A DNA stretch of 64,000 nucleotides, taken from the NCBI GenBank assembly GCA_039989855.1, contig JBDXGZ010000026.1:1-64000 (forward strand), read 5' to 3'. The DNA comes from CALFVT01 sp039989855 (lineage in GTDB: Bacteria; Pseudomonadota; Alphaproteobacteria; Caulobacterales; Maricaulaceae). A program made the position numbers and the translations under genes. The notes beneath the pieces were generated by a model. That model was not told the DNA's origin. It was given only the letters and a program-made list of their open reading frames with translations, and did no database searches. Shown here piece by piece: positions 35,248 to 43,794 of the stretch. Numbering within the stretch: position 1 is the stretch's first letter; each line of letters starts with the position of its first letter.

Positions 35248-36449
35248 TGGCACGTGGAATTAAAGATAAGGTTGCGATTTTAGGCATGGGTTGCGCGCGG
35301 TTTGGGGAGCGCTGGGATAAAGATGCTGCATCTTTAATGGTTGAGGCCTTCGAAGAAGCCTTAGAAGATGCACAAATTGATGTGTCCGAATTAGACGCCG
35401 CTTGGTTGGGTGTTGGTTTTGATGGTCAAAACATTGGGCCGTCAGGGATACCCGCTTCAATCGCATTACGCCTTCCAAATATCGGCGTGACGAAAGTTGA
35501 AAATTATTGTGCGAGTGGAACCGAATCGTTCCGTGGCGCTGTTTATGCTGTTGCGTCTGGCGCCGCCGATATCGCGCTCGCTATGGGCGTTGAAAAGCTT
35601 AAAGATACAGGGTACGGCGGCTTGCCCGTTCGGACTCGCGGCACAAAGTGGGATATGATTGGGACCAATGGTTCTGCCCCAGGAAATTTTGCGCAACTTG
35701 CCTCTGCATACCGCGCAAAACATGGTGTTTCGCCAGATGATCTTAAGCGCGCAATGGCGCATGTATCGGTTAAGAGCCATGCCAATGGTGCTAAAAACCC
35801 GAAGGCGCATTTACGTAAGCTGATTGATATTGAAACGGCGATGAAGGCCCCGATGATTGCTGAGCCTTTGGGTTTATTTGATTGTTGCGGAGTTTCTGAT
35901 GGTGCAGCGTGTGCGATTGTTACGACACCTGAAATCGCAAAAGCCTTGGGTAAAACAGACCTTGTTCTGGTTAAAGCCCTACAGCTCGCCACCTCTAATG
36001 GGTGGGAGTTACAAGGCTCAGGCTGGGACGGTAGCTACATGCATACAACGCGTATGGCGGCCAAGAGAGCCTATGCTGAAGCGGGTATAACAGACCCTGA
36101 AAATGAGATTTCTCTGACGGAAGTGCATGATTGTTTCTCCATTACAGAATTAGTCACAATGGAAGATTTGTTTATCTCTAAAGACGGTCAGGCCTGGAAA
36201 GATGTTTTGGACGGTAAATTTGATGCTGACGGGAAAATACCGTGTCAAATTGATGGCGGCTTAAAATGTTTTGGTCATCCTATTGGCGCGTCAGGACTAC
36301 GGATGATTTATGAAAATTATCTACAATTACTTGGCCGTGCGGGTGATCGACAACGTAAAGACCCCCCTAATATGTGCTTATCTCATAACCTTGGCGGCAT
36401 GCCGTTTCAGAATGTGAGTTCAGTTGCAATTGTAGGTCTGGAAAAATGA
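35247..36449 (+). CDS. SCP2-type thiolase (acetyl/propionyl-CoA releasing)
   Basis: A 400-residue thiolase of the SCP2/SCPx branch. The nucleophile is C88 (NYCASG), the HDCF motif (VHDCFSITE) replaces the NEAF motif of classical thiolases, and the base is in CFGHPIGASG; the C-terminal cysteine is replaced by HNLGG, as usual for this branch. SCP2 thiolases cleave 3-oxoacyl-CoA with 2-methyl branches, as in bile acid and steroid side chains. It is translationally coupled to the previous gene (TAATG) and overlaps the next dehydrogenase by 4 bp. Confidence 0.9.
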   Translation: MARGIKDKVAILGMGCARFGERWDKDAASLMVEAFEEALEDAQIDVSELDAAWLGVGFDGQNIGPSGIPASIALRLPNIGVTKVENYCASGTESFRGAVYAVASGAADIALAMGVEKLKDTGYGGLPVRTRGTKWDMIGTNGSAPGNFAQLASAYRAKHGVSPDDLKRAMAHVSVKSHANGAKNPKAHLRKLIDIETAMKAPMIAEPLGLFDCCGVSDGAACAIVTTPEIAKALGKTDLVLVKALQLATSNGWELQGSGWDGSYMHTTRMAAKRAYAEAGITDPENEISLTEVHDCFSITELVTMEDLFISKDGQAWKDVLDGKFDADGKIPCQIDGGLKCFGHPIGASGLRMIYENYLQLLGRAGDRQRKDPPNMCLSHNLGGMPFQNVSSVAIVGLEK

Positions 36450-37615
36450 TCAAAAAAGGAGTCGATGCTGACGTTTTTGACGCCTTTTTGGAGCAGATAA
36501 AACGCTACGTGCGTGAACGCCTTGTGCCTGCGGAGGATGAGGCCGTTGAGCATGACCGTGTGCCTGATGATATACTCAAAGAAATGACGGAAATGGGGTT
36601 GTTCGGTGTCACAATTCCAGAAGAATATGGCGGATCAGGTTTTAATATCAGTCAATATATAAGCTTTATTCAAGAAATAAGCTGGGCGTTACCCGCCTTT
36701 CGGTCAATTATCTCCATGAACGTTGGCATGACCTCGTCTGCGATATTAAATAGCGGGACTGAGGAGCAAAAATCACATTGGCTTCCTAAGTTAGCGGCAG
36801 GAGATGTGGCCTGCTTTGCTTTGACTGAACCTGATTCAGGCTCGGACGCGGCAGCCCTGACAACGCGTGCTGTTCGTGATGGTGATGATTATATTTTAAA
36901 TGGGTCTAAACGTTATATTTCAAATGCGCCTTTTGCTAAAATTGGATTGATTATGGCGCGGACAGAAGCTGATAATTTACCAAAAAATGCACATGTCAGC
37001 GCCTTCATTATTCCTATGGACGCGCCGGGTGTGACCGTTGGCAAGTCCGACAAAAAAATGGGACAATCAGGTTCGCGAATTGCGGATGTGATTTTAGAGG
37101 ATGTGCGTGTACCCGCTTCGGCTTTACTTGGTGGTGTTGAAGGTAAGGGCTTTCAAGCCGCGATGTATTCTATCGATATTGGACGTTTTTCAGTTGCGGC
37201 GGCCTCGACGGGCTACGCAAAACGCATGCTGGAATATGGTTTGGATTACGCGATGGAACGCAAAGCTTTCGGCAATCCGATTGCAAACTTTCAACTTATT
37301 CAAGCTATGCTATCTGATTCAAAAGCAGAGATTTACGCCGCAGAATGCATGATAAAAGAAGCAACGGCGAAGGCAGATCGCGGCGAAAAGACGATTATGG
37401 AAGCTGCGTGTACGAAGATGTTTGCCTCTGAAATGTGCGGGCGCGTGGCCGACCGCGTGGTGCAAATTTTAGGCGGCGCAGGATATTTGCAAGAATATCA
37501 AGCCGAGCGCTTCTTCCGAGATTGCCGACTTTACCGTATTTATGAAGGCACAACGCAAATCCAACAGCTTGTCATCGCAAAGCAGATGATACGGCAATAT
37601 AACGGAACATATTAG
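36446..37615 (+). CDS. Acyl-CoA dehydrogenase (canonical)
   Basis: A 389-residue acyl-CoA dehydrogenase with all usual motifs: CFALTEPDSGSDAAAL, RKAFGNPIANFQLIQ, QILGGAGYLQEYQAERFFRD and YRIYEGTTQIQQ, which holds the catalytic glutamate. It therefore looks like a homotetrameric enzyme that introduces the alpha,beta double bond and passes electrons to ETF. It overlaps the thiolase gene by ATGA and is 6 bp from the CoA-transferase. Confidence 0.93.
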   Translation: MIKKGVDADVFDAFLEQIKRYVRERLVPAEDEAVEHDRVPDDILKEMTEMGLFGVTIPEEYGGSGFNISQYISFIQEISWALPAFRSIISMNVGMTSSAILNSGTEEQKSHWLPKLAAGDVACFALTEPDSGSDAAALTTRAVRDGDDYILNGSKRYISNAPFAKIGLIMARTEADNLPKNAHVSAFIIPMDAPGVTVGKSDKKMGQSGSRIADVILEDVRVPASALLGGVEGKGFQAAMYSIDIGRFSVAAASTGYAKRMLEYGLDYAMERKAFGNPIANFQLIQAMLSDSKAEIYAAECMIKEATAKADRGEKTIMEAACTKMFASEMCGRVADRVVQILGGAGYLQEYQAERFFRDCRLYRIYEGTTQIQQLVIAKQMIRQYNGTY

Positions 37616-37621
37616 GGCGCT

Positions 37622-38842
37622 ATGTATAATATTTTAAAAGGACTTCGAGTCATTGAGGCCACGTCATTTGTAGCGTCCCCTTCGGCGGGTCTGTATCTGG
37701 CCCAACTCGGGGCTGAGGTTATTCGCGTCGATCATGTTGCGGGCGGCCCTGATTATAACCGTTGGCCTAAGGCTGATAATGGGTCTAGTTTTTATTGGGA
37801 AGGCCTTAACAAAGCTAAGAAGTCTGTCTCACTAAATTTAAAGACACCTGAAGGCCGTGAGATTTTGAAAAAACTCGCAGCATCAGGCGGAGAGACTGGC
37901 GGTATATTACTCACCAATTTTCCAGTCGGTGGGTTTCTCTCATATGAAAACATGAAAGAACTTCGCCAGGATATTATTGTGGCGCGTGTCATGGGCCAAG
38001 CCAATGGCGGCCCTGCCGTAGATTATACCGTGAACTGCGCGCTTGGTGTGCCGAATATGACAGGGCCTGCCTCGTTAGGAGATGAGCCCGTCAATCATGT
38101 CCTGCCGGCATGGGACCTCCTCGCGGGTGCTTATACAGCTTTTGCTATCTTGGCGGCTGAGCGACGCAGGCGCGAAACGGGTGAGGGCGCGGATGTAAGG
38201 ATTCCACTATCTGATATTGGCGTCACGAGCCTCGCAAATTTAGGGCAGATTGCCGAGGTTCTTTATACGAATGAAAACCGCGCCCGTTACGGTAATGAAG
38301 TTTACGGGGCTTTTGGAAAAGATTTTGTTACGGCTGATGGAAAGCGCTTGATTGTTATGGCTATATCACCGCGCCAATGGGCGGGCCTTGTTAAGGTGCT
38401 AAAGATTGAGGCTGATATCGCGGCGATTGAAAAACAGCGCCACGTCAGTTTTGATTATGACGAAGGTGTCCGTTTTGAACATCGTGATGTTCTATACCCA
38501 CTAGTCACAGCTAAGATTGTTAAGTGGGAGTCAGCAGCTCTTAAAAAAGCACTTGATGACGTCGGCGGATGTTGGGGCGAATACCAAACTCTGAGAGACG
38601 CCGTTGATGACCCTGCGCTTGTTAAAGGTAATCCTATATTTACAGATATGAAAAACCCAAGCGGCTTTACGTACCCAACACCGGGTTCAGTTGCGACATT
38701 GGGCGGCGAAACACGCGGGGCGCCCAAAACAGCGCCAACACTCGGGCAAAATTCAGAAGATGTTTTAGCTGAGCTTTTAGGTATGGGCTCTGGTGAAATA
38801 ACCTCTCTTATTGAGAGCGGTATTGTAAAAGGGTCTGCATAG
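37622..38842 (+). CDS. Class III CoA-transferase (CaiB/BaiF family)
   Basis: A 406-residue CoA-transferase-fold protein: LKGLRVIEATSFVASPSAGLYLAQLGAEVIRVDH at the N-terminus is the family signature (LRVxExxxxxxGPxxxxxLAxxGAeVIkVE style), followed by KKSVSLNLKTPEGR. It would move CoA between an acyl donor and a free acid, or act as a racemase. The canonical catalytic aspartate region is less clear than in the homologue at 44800. It is tightly packed in the six-gene operon (6 bp after the dehydrogenase; the next gene follows after no gap). Confidence 0.88.
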   Translation: MYNILKGLRVIEATSFVASPSAGLYLAQLGAEVIRVDHVAGGPDYNRWPKADNGSSFYWEGLNKAKKSVSLNLKTPEGREILKKLAASGGETGGILLTNFPVGGFLSYENMKELRQDIIVARVMGQANGGPAVDYTVNCALGVPNMTGPASLGDEPVNHVLPAWDLLAGAYTAFAILAAERRRRETGEGADVRIPLSDIGVTSLANLGQIAEVLYTNENRARYGNEVYGAFGKDFVTADGKRLIVMAISPRQWAGLVKVLKIEADIAAIEKQRHVSFDYDEGVRFEHRDVLYPLVTAKIVKWESAALKKALDDVGGCWGEYQTLRDAVDDPALVKGNPIFTDMKNPSGFTYPTPGSVATLGGETRGAPKTAPTLGQNSEDVLAELLGMGSGEITSLIESGIVKGSA

Positions 38843-40504
38843 ATGGCTAAAGATTTCACGTCTTCTCAAACATTAGAGCAAGCTAAACAAGCGTTAGAAG
38901 CTACAGCGGTTTATGTGGCCGCAGTTCGCGAACGGGTTCAAAGTTTGGTGGTGGTTGAAGGACGCGCCAAGTCAGATTTGGTCAATCAAGAACAGCGCGC
39001 CGTGCATGGCTATGCTTGGATTGATACGACCTATGAAGCGCTTAAGGCCGTATTTGAATGGGCTGTTAGCTTGCAAGGTCAAAATAGTCTTAAAGACGTT
39101 GACGTGTTAGCTCTGAATATTGCCTTTGGTGAATATTTGTCTCAAATAATCGGCGGTATTCCTATGGGGCAAAATGAATTTATAAGACCGTCTGATTTAT
39201 CATTAAGCCCGCAGGCGCAAACCCTCGCCATTAACGCATCTGTTGCGCATTTTATTGAAAATGGAAATACAGCTCATACACGTCAAAGTTTGACAGCATT
39301 CATCGCGAAAGGTCAGGGCATCACTGAGAGCTTTGATGATGACACTTTAAATGCTGTGCGAGAGCAATATCGTCGTTTTACAGAGGAGCGAATTGTTCCA
39401 AATGCCCATGAATGGCATTTGGCGAATGACCTCATTCCCGATACAGTCGTAGCTGAAATGGCGGAGCTCGGAACCTTTGGTGTATGTATTCCCGAAGACT
39501 TCGGGGGGTTGGGACTGGGCAAGCTCTTTATGTGTATTGTCACCGAAGAGCTTAGCCGAGGCTGGATTGGCGCGGGGTCATTAGGCACGCGCTCTGAGAT
39601 TGCGGGCGAGCTTATTCTTCTGGGCGGAACGTCAGAGCAAAAAGAGCAATGGCTGCCAAAAATTGCTAGCGGTGAAATACTGCCAACGGCGGTCTTTACG
39701 GAGCCTGATGTTGGGTCCGATTTAGGGTCTCTAAAGACACGTGCCACACAATCCGAAACGGGTGAGTGGAATATATCTGGAGCTAAAACGTGGATTACCC
39801 ATGCCGTAAGATCTGATCTTATGACCTTGCTTGCGCGCTCTAAGCCCGATGAAAAGGGTTACGCTGGGCTCTCCATGTTCCTTGCGCCTAAGCCTCGCGG
39901 TAACGATGAAGAGTTTTTTCCTGCGCAAGGCATGTCTGGATCAGAAATTGAGGTTTTGGGTTACCGGGGCATGCGTGAATATGAGCTTGGGTTTGACGAT
40001 TTCAAAGTCCCTGAAAATGGCCTTTTAGGGGCTGAGCAAGGGCGAGGCTTTAAACAGCTTATGAAGACATTTGAGGGCGCGCGCATTCAAACGGCTGCTA
40101 GAGCTGTGGGCGTGGCTTGCCGCGCGATGGAACTGGCCATAGACTATGCGCAGTCACGAAAGCAATTTAAAAAAAGCATCATTGAGTTTCCGCGCGTGTC
40201 TGACAAAATTGCGATGATGGCCGTAGATATCTTACTTTCGCGTGAGCTGACATATTTCTCTGCCAGAGAGAAAGATAAAGGGCAACGCTGTGATATTGAG
40301 GCGGGCATGGCTAAATTATTTGCAGCACGGGCAGCATGGGCGAATGCAGATGCCGCTCTGCAAATTCATGGCGGTAATGGATACGCGCTTGAATATGAAA
40401 TTAGCCGCATTTTATGTGATGCTCGAATCTTAAATATTTTCGAAGGCGCGGGAGAAATTCAAGCGCAAGTGGTTGCTAAGGGTAAGCTGGTGGAACGTAA
40501 ATAA
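38843..40504 (+). CDS. Acyl-CoA dehydrogenase with N-terminal extension
   Basis: A 553-residue protein. Residues from about 165 onward form a standard acyl-CoA dehydrogenase (FTEPDVGSDLGSLKTRAT, RKQFKKSIIEFPRVSDK, HGGNGYALEYEISRILCDARILNIFEGAGEIQ, with the catalytic glutamate in FEGA). The first 160 residues are an added helical domain (QTLEQAKQALEATAVYVAAV and so on) seen in some large FadE proteins; its role is unknown. Start and stop touch the neighbouring genes (38842/38843 and TAATG at 40504), so it is co-translated. Confidence 0.9.
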   Translation: MAKDFTSSQTLEQAKQALEATAVYVAAVRERVQSLVVVEGRAKSDLVNQEQRAVHGYAWIDTTYEALKAVFEWAVSLQGQNSLKDVDVLALNIAFGEYLSQIIGGIPMGQNEFIRPSDLSLSPQAQTLAINASVAHFIENGNTAHTRQSLTAFIAKGQGITESFDDDTLNAVREQYRRFTEERIVPNAHEWHLANDLIPDTVVAEMAELGTFGVCIPEDFGGLGLGKLFMCIVTEELSRGWIGAGSLGTRSEIAGELILLGGTSEQKEQWLPKIASGEILPTAVFTEPDVGSDLGSLKTRATQSETGEWNISGAKTWITHAVRSDLMTLLARSKPDEKGYAGLSMFLAPKPRGNDEEFFPAQGMSGSEIEVLGYRGMREYELGFDDFKVPENGLLGAEQGRGFKQLMKTFEGARIQTAARAVGVACRAMELAIDYAQSRKQFKKSIIEFPRVSDKIAMMAVDILLSRELTYFSAREKDKGQRCDIEAGMAKLFAARAAWANADAALQIHGGNGYALEYEISRILCDARILNIFEGAGEIQAQVVAKGKLVERK

Positions 40505-41337
40505 TGGCAAGCAATTTCGATAATTGGATAGGTAAAACGGACGATCAAAAGGATGTCGTTACGCCCGCTCTTATTGAACGATATAGTGCTGTGATTGGCG
40601 CAAAGTCTTTAGAAGGAATAGCGCCAAAGGGCTTGCATTGGTGCCTGTGTTTACCAGACGCCCCTATGGCCGAGCTTGGTGAAGATGGACACCCTAAGAC
40701 AGGTGGGTTTTTGCCGCCAAGCCCACTGCCACGGCGCATGTGGGCCTCGAGCAAAGTTGAATTTTTAGCTGACATAAAGGCTAACGCGCCAATAAAGCGC
40801 CGCTCAAAAATTGCTTCAGTGAGTGAAAAAACGGGACGATCAGGCTCTCTATTATTTGTAAATGTTGACCACGTTACATCGTTGAATGATATCATGGCCG
40901 TGAAAGAAACCCAGACCATTGTTTACAGAGACGCACCAAAAGAAAAAATGATTTTACCGCAAACGGGTGAGGTTGACTTATCGGCTTGGGATAAGTCTGA
41001 GCGTTTAACGCCGAATACTGCTTTGTTATTTCGCTATTCTGCGTTGACATTTAATACGCACCGTATCCATTATGACCATCATTATGCAACACAGGCCGAA
41101 GGTTATCCGGCTCTGGTTGTTCACGGTCCGCTCATGGCATCATTGTTGTTGCGTTTTGCGAATGAACATGCGTCTGGCCGTAAGATTCATAAATTTGAGT
41201 TTCGTGGATTGGCTCCTGCTTTTTGTAATCAAAAGCTGTTCCTTGCCGCCAATGATATAGAAGGTGGGCTTGATCTTGCTGTTATTGGGGCTGACGGACA
41301 AAAACGTATGGCCGCAAATGTGAGTTTCAAAATTTAG
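40504..41337 (+). CDS. MaoC/hot-dog acyl-CoA dehydratase (FAS1-like dehydratase domain)
   Basis: A 277-residue double hot-dog protein. The N-terminal half (LIERYSAVIG; RMWASSKVEF) is a FAS1-type dehydratase domain; the C-terminal half has the hydratase motif HYDHHYATQAEGYPALVVHGP with aspartate and histidine at the expected positions. Mesaconyl-C4-CoA hydratase and HTD2-type enzymes share this layout. It would hydrate the enoyl-CoA formed by the dehydrogenases. It is the last gene of the operon 33781-41337. Confidence 0.87.
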   Translation: MASNFDNWIGKTDDQKDVVTPALIERYSAVIGAKSLEGIAPKGLHWCLCLPDAPMAELGEDGHPKTGGFLPPSPLPRRMWASSKVEFLADIKANAPIKRRSKIASVSEKTGRSGSLLFVNVDHVTSLNDIMAVKETQTIVYRDAPKEKMILPQTGEVDLSAWDKSERLTPNTALLFRYSALTFNTHRIHYDHHYATQAEGYPALVVHGPLMASLLLRFANEHASGRKIHKFEFRGLAPAFCNQKLFLAANDIEGGLDLAVIGADGQKRMAANVSFKI

Positions 41338-41421
41338 GTGTAAAGTTGGTTTTGGATAGGCTTGCTATTTTTAGGTAAATCAACGATATGGATCTTAAAT
41401 CTATAAAGGTGGAATTGGGTA

Positions 41422-42231
41422 GTGGCTGAAAAAGATAAAATATCGGCAACTGATTTTACACCTGTGCGGGCTAACCCTATTAAAACGGGCGGGAAAATAC
41501 GTGTTCCTAAAGTTGCTGAATTAGTCGCCGACACAATCCGAAACCGTATCTTAAATGGTGAGTTAAAAGAAGGCGACTCTCTCCCGCCTGAAGCTCAACT
41601 TTTGGAGGCCTTTGGAATATCAAGGCCAACCTTGCGAGAAGCTTTTCGCGTATTAGAAACTGAAAAGCTGCTGAGCGTTTCACGCGGGTCTCGCACTGGC
41701 GCGACAGTGCATGAGCCAAAAATTGACGGCGTTGCGCGCTACGCAAGTTATGTGCTGCGGGCTAATAATACAACGATTGCGGATGTCTATGACGCGCGGC
41801 TTGCGATTGAGCCTTTTATTGTACGCCGTTTGGCTGAAAAGAGTCCAAAGGAAACAGTTAAGAGATTGCGCCAAGAGGCTCAGCGACTTGAAGTGCTGAA
41901 TGAGGCTGAAAAACATGAAGAGGTGACAATTGGTCTGACTGAATTTCACCGTGTCCTCGTTGAAGTGGGCGGCAATAAGGCGCTTCATTTTCTCGTCGAA
42001 CTTTTAAATGATATTATGAAAACTCATCAGTTGCGGCATTTGTCTTTGCGCCCCTTCACATCTGCGGAGCAAAGCAAGAGGTCTCAAATAGGGATTAAAT
42101 CTTTTTTCCGTCTCGTGGAATATATAGAAAAAGGTGACGTAGATGCTGCCGAGGCACATTGGCGACTACATTTGGAAAAAACGAATAAAATATGGGTAAC
42201 GGATCCAAAAATGTTACCTGAAATTAGATGA
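41422..42231 (+). CDS. FadR/GntR-family regulator (FCD domain)
   Basis: A 269-residue repressor. Residues about 35-95 are a winged GntR helix-turn-helix (VADTIRNRILNGELKEGDSLPPEAQLLEAFGISRPTLREAFRVLE), followed by a helical FCD ligand domain (DVYDARLAIEPFIVRRLAEK; EFHRVLVEVGGNKALHFL). It starts at GTG 41422. It follows the large beta-oxidation operon and probably controls it and its neighbours in response to an acyl-CoA or acid; operator-like repeats occur at 33690-33722 and 43678-43690. Confidence 0.92.
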   Translation: MAEKDKISATDFTPVRANPIKTGGKIRVPKVAELVADTIRNRILNGELKEGDSLPPEAQLLEAFGISRPTLREAFRVLETEKLLSVSRGSRTGATVHEPKIDGVARYASYVLRANNTTIADVYDARLAIEPFIVRRLAEKSPKETVKRLRQEAQRLEVLNEAEKHEEVTIGLTEFHRVLVEVGGNKALHFLVELLNDIMKTHQLRHLSLRPFTSAEQSKRSQIGIKSFFRLVEYIEKGDVDAAEAHWRLHLEKTNKIWVTDPKMLPEIR

Positions 42232-42241
42232 AGACGTCTTC
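42230..42241. terminator. Short perfect palindrome at a convergent junction
   Basis: GAAGACGTCTTC, a perfect 12-bp palindrome, begins inside the FadR stop codon and lies 6 bp from the end of the convergent peptidase gene. It may help separate the two transcripts, but it is short. Confidence 0.3.
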
Positions 42242-42247
42242 TGGGCG

Positions 42248-43651
42248 TTAAACCACGATAAACCTATCTTCGCTTGTATTGAGTAGTTCAGGGCCATCTT
42301 TGCCAATGAGTACAAGGTCTTCAAGATGAGCAGATCCGCCAAGGCCGTTATCCAAAACGGGCATATCGACACTTAAAACCATATTTTCAACAAGCTCAAT
42401 ATCGTCCTTTTCCCAAAGGCCAAAATCATTCTTACTGGGTTCATCTGTATGATTTAATCCAACGCTATGCGGGTTAATTGCAAAGTTTGCATCAACTTGA
42501 GTTTCTGCAAAAAGTTTAGCTGATAAGGCATATATTTCTGAGTATTTTTTACCGGCTTTAAGTTCTGGCAAAATTCGGTCCCAGACGTGAGATAATGTAT
42601 CAATAATTTTTTGCATCTCTCGGCTGGGCTCACCAGCGCAGACTGTGCGGCCAAAGTCACCATGATAGCCTTGAAATTGACTGACGCAGTCGACCATCAA
42701 TGTTCTACCGTCTTTTATTTCTCCTGGAATAAGTTCGGGAACAATTCCGTCTACGACCATCCAGACAGGACAGGACATTTTATTTCCACATGACGCAGCG
42801 AAGGCAGAGCGTATGTCTTGTAAGCTTGCGCCAGCGCGAACTGATTGCGCTGCTTCACGGGCTGACTGCGCATTTGCGGTTACGGCGTAGCGGATGAGTT
42901 CAAGCTCAGCGGCTGTTTTCTGTAACCGAATTTTTCTAACCAAACGTTCCCCGTCGACAATACGCACGTCGAGACCACTTTTTGCAATTGTTTCTCTTAA
43001 TTTGGGGTTGTCAATGGCGATGGTTCTATTCGGTAAATCCGTTTCGAAAATTTGCTTTATGAGCGCCGCTTCTGCTGATGCATAATGCTCGCCCAGCAGT
43101 TTTGCATCTTCGTCTCGTTTTCTTTGTATATGCGGAGCCAAGTCATGATTTTGATGCAGTCTTGGATAGAAATGTTGGTTTACAGGAGCGTTTATAATAT
43201 CATTTATATCAGTTAATTTGGCAAAGGCCTCTGGGTCGGCGGGTATAGAGAACATTTTTACATTTAATTGATCGATAATATCCGTGTCAGCGGCCCCGCC
43301 GAGAAAGACCCCAAAGCGGCCAACAATATATGTCGGTGCTTCCATAGGAACGGATGACAGCGTTGCGTAGGCGTAATCATTCATGCCGAGCCTATAAGTC
43401 ATAGGTCTTTGATTGGTCAGGTAATATATATTCGTTGGGTTCGCGCAGATAATAAGATCTACTTTTTCTCTCTCCATCAATTCAGCCGCTCTGACGCGGT
43501 TAAACAATAACGATTGAGGTGATTGAGGCAGGTCAAGGCGTTTTGTGTTTGAAGGTGTGGATTTATGACCGTTTTGAGAACAGCTCGCCAAGCTACCTGC
43601 CGCTCCCACGCCGATGAGTGATGTTAATGCTCCGCGCCTTGAAATACTCAT
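42248..43651 (-). CDS. M24-family (Xaa-Pro peptidase-like) Tat lipoprotein
   Basis: A 467-residue pita-bread-fold protein of the M24 family. The N-terminus has a twin-arginine signal (SRRGALTSL, residues 4-12) and a lipobox (LASC, C24), so it is a Tat-exported lipoprotein. Metal ligand regions are visible: two aspartates in MVDCVSQFQGYHGDFGRT, histidine in NPHSVGLNH, an aspartate (SVDMP) where a glutamate is usual, and glutamate in HLEDLVLI. It may be a peptidase or creatinase-like hydrolase on an amide substrate. Its presence among CoA genes is unexpected. Confidence 0.85.
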   Translation of the reverse strand: MSISRRGALTSLIGVGAAGSLASCSQNGHKSTPSNTKRLDLPQSPQSLLFNRVRAAELMEREKVDLIICANPTNIYYLTNQRPMTYRLGMNDYAYATLSSVPMEAPTYIVGRFGVFLGGAADTDIIDQLNVKMFSIPADPEAFAKLTDINDIINAPVNQHFYPRLHQNHDLAPHIQRKRDEDAKLLGEHYASAEAALIKQIFETDLPNRTIAIDNPKLRETIAKSGLDVRIVDGERLVRKIRLQKTAAELELIRYAVTANAQSAREAAQSVRAGASLQDIRSAFAASCGNKMSCPVWMVVDGIVPELIPGEIKDGRTLMVDCVSQFQGYHGDFGRTVCAGEPSREMQKIIDTLSHVWDRILPELKAGKKYSEIYALSAKLFAETQVDANFAINPHSVGLNHTDEPSKNDFGLWEKDDIELVENMVLSVDMPVLDNGLGGSAHLEDLVLIGKDGPELLNTSEDRFIVV

Positions 43652-43677
43652 TATGCACTCCTTTTTATGCTTATTTT

Positions 43678-43690
43678 ATACACAGTGTAT
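43678..43690. promoter_or_regulatory. Inverted repeat in the peptidase/NMO divergent gap
   Basis: ATACAC-A-GTGTAT is a perfect 13-bp inverted repeat, 27 bp upstream of the peptidase start and 105 bp before the NMO gene. A second repetitive element (AACTTAG twice in tandem) is nearby at about 43735-43751. The size and symmetry suit a GntR/FCD-type operator; the FadR gene at 41422 is the nearest candidate. Confidence 0.4.
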
Positions 43691-43794
43691 GGCTGTGCGA
43701 CATCTAGCGTTTGTGGTAGTGTTAAACATAGACAACTTAGCTAACTTAGTTTAATAAGATAAGAACATGCTCTTGTTTAAAGGACTGCCGCCCC

